Shown here: piece by piece, positions 60,701 to 64,000 of the stretch
Layout: each line of letters starts with the position of its first letter
How positions within the stretch are numbered: the stretch's first letter is position 1
Assembly (NCBI GenBank): GCA_002425185.1
Contig: DILT01000003.1
Coordinates: 62,001 to 126,000, forward strand
Length of the DNA stretch: 64,000 bases
Origin: Flammeovirgaceae bacterium UBA5585
GTDB lineage: Bacteria; Bacteroidota; Bacteroidia; Cytophagales; Cyclobacteriaceae
Direction of reading: 5' to 3'
Notes under the pieces: generated by a model
The model's database searches: none
Told to the model about the DNA's origin: nothing
What the model saw: only the letters and a program-made list of their open reading frames with translations
Translations under genes and position numbers: made by a program

Positions 60701-63541
60701 ATGCGCTATTCAAGGAATGTTTCAATAATTCGCTTTCTTATCGTTTTCTGGCTATCCATAGCCACATCCTTATTCGCCTCAATAGGAAAGTATCCCATCA
60801 AGAATTTTGCTCCTGCTGAATACGGGGCTGGTATTCAAAATATTGATTTTGCGCAGAATAGAGATTTGAATCTGTTTGTTGCAAACAACCTGGGGGTATT
60901 GTCGTTTAATGGAAATCAATGGCAAACGCATGCCCTCAATACAGGTAAGAAGCAACGATCACTGGCGTTTGATGAACGTTCAAATCGCCTGTATGTTGGT
61001 TCGCAAGGTGACTTTGGATTTTTTGAAGACAATTGGCACTACGTTTCACTGTTGGATAAAATACCTGCGGATTTACGTGACTTTGACGAGGTGTGGGATG
61101 TCTTTATTTTCGAATCCAATGTGTTTTTTTGCACGTTCCAGGGAATCTATAGCTATGATGGCAACAGTATTTCCATCATTAGCCACCCGGCCGGATTTAA
61201 CCGTTCATTTTTAGCGGGTAATAAATTATTTACACAATCACCATCGGGTAAACTTTTTGAACTGGAAGAAGGCAGGCTCATCCCGCTCATCCGCAACGAT
61301 CGGGTGAACCAGGTTGTTGCAGGTGTAATTCGTGGAGAGATGGGCTATGTTGTGTTTTATAATTCCGGAAAAATTGAACTCATTGATTCATTCGGTGTGA
61401 GCGAATTGTACCCAGAGCTGGCCAAAACACTTTCCGGTAATTATGTCAACCACGTAACTCAAATCTCAGATGGCCGGTTAGTTATTTCAACACAACGGGC
61501 CGGATTATTCATTTATGATCCAATTTCAAATCAAGTTGAAAATATCAGCACAGAAGAAGGATTAATGTCGAATGCCTGCCTTCGGGTTTTTCAGGACAAA
61601 AGCGGTAACCTTTGGGTAGGGATGCAAAATGGTATTGCCTTAATTGACATCAAATCACCCTTGCGTTTAATCAACCAGAATATCGGTTTGCAGGGTAGTG
61701 GCTATGAGGCTTTTGAAACAACTGAGGGCACGTACTACACCACTTCCAATGGAATTTATTTTCTGCCCGTGGCTGCTTCAACAAGCTCCTTCCTTAGCGG
61801 AACGGAGGGACCAGCTTATAGCATGCAACTGATCAATAAGAAACTTTATGCCGGACACCATACTGGTTTATTCAAGCTTGAGAATGGAAAAGCAATCCGG
61901 ATAACTACCAGCGATGGGCTCTGGCAAGTGAAGCAGTTGCAGTCAAACCCAGTCTATGCAATAGGCGGCACCTATTCTGGCCTGCGCCTTTTTAAGATAC
62001 ACGCGAATGGGGAATTGCGCGAGATTCAGAAAATTGGAGGATTCAATGAGTCCAGCAGGTTTTTTGAGGAAGACCGAAAAGGCAGAATCTGGGTTGGTCA
62101 ATATTATAAAGGGTTGTATTTGCTAACGCTAACGGACTCCCTGCGTGAAGCGGTGGTAAAGAAAGTTTCCGAATCGCATGAACTCCCCATACAGCAATAT
62201 ATTTTTTTAAGCCGAATTGATGATGAGCTATACATCAGTACTTCCAGAGGTATATTCAAGTTAAACCAGGCAACCGATACGATCGAAGAAGAAGATGTGT
62301 TTTCCAAAGCCGTAGGTAAGAACTGGGTATATCAGCTTGTGCAGGACAAGCAGAGGAATGTTTACATCTATTCCGAAAACCTGGTGGGCCTTTACAAACA
62401 GATTAGTCCGGGAAATTATGTGTATATGCCATCATCCCTTTTTCAGTTGCGCCAATCTTTTAACAACGACTTATTAAGTGTTTCCCGAAATGTTCATGAT
62501 GGTATTTTGTTTAATGCGAATGAAGGGTTTATCCACTATAATCCGGATTTGGAGGATCGGGTTTCAATTTTAAGCGAACCCCTTGTTAGCCGCGTATTTA
62601 GTGTGGCGGAAGATAGCATACTGTACTCCCGCATGCCTTTTCACAGCAGGCCAGGATTGGTTGAGCCGATTCGTATAACCGAGGGCACACGCGTTTTACA
62701 GTTTGTGGTAGAGTCGTTTAAATTTAAGGATGTAAACAATCAACAATTCCGGTATCACCTCAGCGGCTTTGATGACGGTTATGGAAAGTGGACCAATACA
62801 AGTGTGAAAGAATATACCAACCTGAAAGTAGGGACGTATACATTTCTTGTTCAGACATTCGATTCGCGCGGAGAAATTATAACCAGTAAGCCCTTACAGG
62901 TAATCGTAACTCCTCCATTCTATAAAAGCACCATCGCCCGGATACTGTATTTCGTATTGGGCATTTCGGTTTTGTACCAAATATACCGCATCCAGCGACA
63001 GTATTACAGAGGAAAACAAATACGATTGGAGCAAGCCAAACAAAAGGAGCTTGCGCAAAAACAAAAAGAACTTCAGGAATTAAAGGAAGAACAGATAAAA
63101 AGTGAGTTGCATCATGTGAATAATCTGCTGGCCGCCTCTACCATGAACCTGGTGGTGAAGAACGAATTTATGGAAAACATAAAAGAGGAAATCCGGCAAG
63201 CAAAAGTCACCGATAAAGTTGAAGACAAACAACTTGCCCTTGATCGGATCATAAAAGAAATCGACACCACCTTAAAAGTTCAGGAAGACTGGAAGCAATT
63301 TGAGCATCACTTTGACCGCGTTCACGGTGACTTTCTATCACGATTGACTACTGAATTTATTGATCTTACACCCGGTGAACAAAAACTTTGTGCCTTTCTC
63401 AGATTAAATATGGACACAAAAGAAATAGCCAACCTCATGAGCATTTCCCTTCGTGGCGTTGAGGTTGCCCGGTACCGCTTACGCAAAAAACTCGGACTGG
63501 GTCCTCATCAAAATCTATCGAAGTTTATTTTAGAATACTAA
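60701..63541 (+). CDS. Propeller/Y_Y_Y-domain sensor with LuxR-type HTH
   Basis: 946 residues from ATG 60701, set by AGGAGG upstream and by the signal segment (RFLIVFWLSIATSLFAS). The periplasmic part consists of Reg_prop-type beta-propeller repeats (about 30-640; GNLWVGMQNGIALI, GRIWVGQYYKGLYL), then a Y_Y_Y domain (about 660-760; FRYHLSGFDDGYGKWTN, LKVGTYTFLVQTFDSRGE). A single membrane helix (about 770-790) leads to a coiled coil (790-870) and a C-terminal LuxR-like HTH (about 880-945; LTPGEQKLCAFLRLNMDTKE, ISLRGVEVARYRLRKKLG). No kinase domain: this is a one-protein membrane-spanning regulator. It is divergent from the beta-glucan genes and probably controls them in response to a glucan oligosaccharide. 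Confidence 0.9.
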   Translation: MRYSRNVSIIRFLIVFWLSIATSLFASIGKYPIKNFAPAEYGAGIQNIDFAQNRDLNLFVANNLGVLSFNGNQWQTHALNTGKKQRSLAFDERSNRLYVGSQGDFGFFEDNWHYVSLLDKIPADLRDFDEVWDVFIFESNVFFCTFQGIYSYDGNSISIISHPAGFNRSFLAGNKLFTQSPSGKLFELEEGRLIPLIRNDRVNQVVAGVIRGEMGYVVFYNSGKIELIDSFGVSELYPELAKTLSGNYVNHVTQISDGRLVISTQRAGLFIYDPISNQVENISTEEGLMSNACLRVFQDKSGNLWVGMQNGIALIDIKSPLRLINQNIGLQGSGYEAFETTEGTYYTTSNGIYFLPVAASTSSFLSGTEGPAYSMQLINKKLYAGHHTGLFKLENGKAIRITTSDGLWQVKQLQSNPVYAIGGTYSGLRLFKIHANGELREIQKIGGFNESSRFFEEDRKGRIWVGQYYKGLYLLTLTDSLREAVVKKVSESHELPIQQYIFLSRIDDELYISTSRGIFKLNQATDTIEEEDVFSKAVGKNWVYQLVQDKQRNVYIYSENLVGLYKQISPGNYVYMPSSLFQLRQSFNNDLLSVSRNVHDGILFNANEGFIHYNPDLEDRVSILSEPLVSRVFSVAEDSILYSRMPFHSRPGLVEPIRITEGTRVLQFVVESFKFKDVNNQQFRYHLSGFDDGYGKWTNTSVKEYTNLKVGTYTFLVQTFDSRGEIITSKPLQVIVTPPFYKSTIARILYFVLGISVLYQIYRIQRQYYRGKQIRLEQAKQKELAQKQKELQELKEEQIKSELHHVNNLLAASTMNLVVKNEFMENIKEEIRQAKVTDKVEDKQLALDRIIKEIDTTLKVQEDWKQFEHHFDRVHGDFLSRLTTEFIDLTPGEQKLCAFLRLNMDTKEIANLMSISLRGVEVARYRLRKKLGLGPHQNLSKFILEY

Positions 63542-63645
63542 GTCGATCAACAACCCCTTAAATCAAGCATCGTGCGCACTCAACTACGGGCATTTCAACC
63601 GTATAGTTGCTACGGTGTTTAGTGGTATTCCAAATACTGATTTAA

Positions 63646-64000
63646 TTACCGCTTAAACTTCTCTTTCAGCAACGCTAACTTTTCTTCCATAGTCAATTCA
63701 GGTTGCTTAGGCTTGTATTGCGGTTTTGCTTGTGGTTTTCCTTTTTGTTTCGTGTTGCCAGGTTTAGGTGTGTTCACCTTTTTATGAGGTCCAGATTGTT
63801 GCGGCTGTTCGGCAAACGGATCACTTTTCATCGATAACCCAATGCGTTTGCGCGGCACATCTACTTCTACCACGGTAACCATTACCTTTTGTTGCACGGT
63901 AACGGCTTCATTGGGGTCTTTGACGAACTTATCGGCCAGGTGTGAAATGTGCACCAGTCCGTCCTGGTGAACACCAATATCCACAAACGCGCCAAAGTTG
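63646..64000 (-). CDS. tex: Tex-family S1 RNA-binding protein, C-terminal part (cut by window edge)
   Basis: The minus-strand frame is open to base 64000, so only the last 118 codons are seen. They begin within an S1 domain (NFGAFVDIGVHQDGLVHISH, then FVKDPNEAVTVQQKVMVTVV and VDVPRKRIGLSMKSDPF), which matches the S1 domain of the transcription accessory protein Tex. A K/P/Q-rich tail ends in LTMEEKLALLKEKFKR. Tex binds RNA and is widely conserved. It converges with the regulator gene; the 104-base gap holds a weak hairpin around CAACTACGG / CCGTATAGTTG without a clear T run. Confidence 0.85.
   Translation of the reverse strand, partial: NFGAFVDIGVHQDGLVHISHLADKFVKDPNEAVTVQQKVMVTVVEVDVPRKRIGLSMKSDPFAEQPQQSGPHKKVNTPKPGNTKQKGKPQAKPQYKPKQPELTMEEKLALLKEKFKR

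Overview
The window looks like chromosomal DNA of a free-living Bacteroidota, most likely order Cytophagales. Supporting signs are the moderate GC content, the near absence of Shine-Dalgarno motifs, promoter elements of the TTG / TAnnTTTG type, a PKD-type surface lipoprotein, a TPR histidine kinase, a propeller (Y_Y_Y) regulator with a LuxR-type HTH, DUF3108, DUF4174 and DUF2141 proteins and an H1-like Lys/Ala protein. The assignment comes from gene content only. I saw no rRNA, tRNA, CRISPR array, prophage or insertion sequence.

Layout. 1-8.7 kb: a truncated prohibitin-like gene, a membrane protein, a TPR histidine kinase, an MreB-like actin coupled to a PlsC-like acyltransferase, an H1-like protein and a DEAD-box RNA helicase. 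8.7-21.9 kb: a 152-bp MITE-like palindrome, pirin, a TonB-like protein, a universal stress protein, a large zinc metalloprotease, HrpB helicase, a GH13 amylase, an OmpA-type protein and MnmE. 21.9-26.7 kb: a manganese/zinc-type ABC uptake operon (two permeases, ATPase, binding lipoprotein) led by its own DtxR/MntR-type regulator. One permease carries a second DtxR-like metal-sensing domain at its C-terminus. 26.7-34.4 kb: mixed household genes (glycosyltransferase, dapD, mscL, 3-hydroxyacyl-CoA dehydrogenase, fatty-acid hydroxylase family and several small unknowns). 34.6-39.9 kb: topoisomerase IV parE and parC with an ORF6N-domain gene between them. 39.9-42.3 kb: a membrane-bound AraC regulator, a DUF2141 protein and a multi-pass membrane protein.

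42.4-63.5 kb is the most interesting part: a nine-gene minus-strand locus that looks dedicated to a beta-1,3-glucan such as laminarin, with a divergent propeller/LuxR regulator at its head. In transcription order it encodes a glycosidase fused to an apparent outer-membrane beta-barrel, a CBM/Big2-type lipoprotein, a GH16 laminarinase lipoprotein, a PKD/CBM-type lipoprotein, a strong hairpin terminator, a 1142-residue GH94-like putative beta-glucan phosphorylase, a leaderless GH3 beta-glucosidase, a GH17 lipoprotein, a sugar permease (GPH/MFS type) fused to a GH17 domain, and a free cytosolic GH17. No SusC/SusD pair is present. A coherent inferred pathway is surface binding and endo-cleavage (lipoproteins and GH16), passage through or processing at the barrel fusion, inner-membrane import by the permease fusion, and cytosolic trimming by GH17, GH3 and the phosphorylase.

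The window ends in the C-terminal part of Tex. Several intergenic regions carry palindromic repeat families that recur within the window and probably act as terminators.
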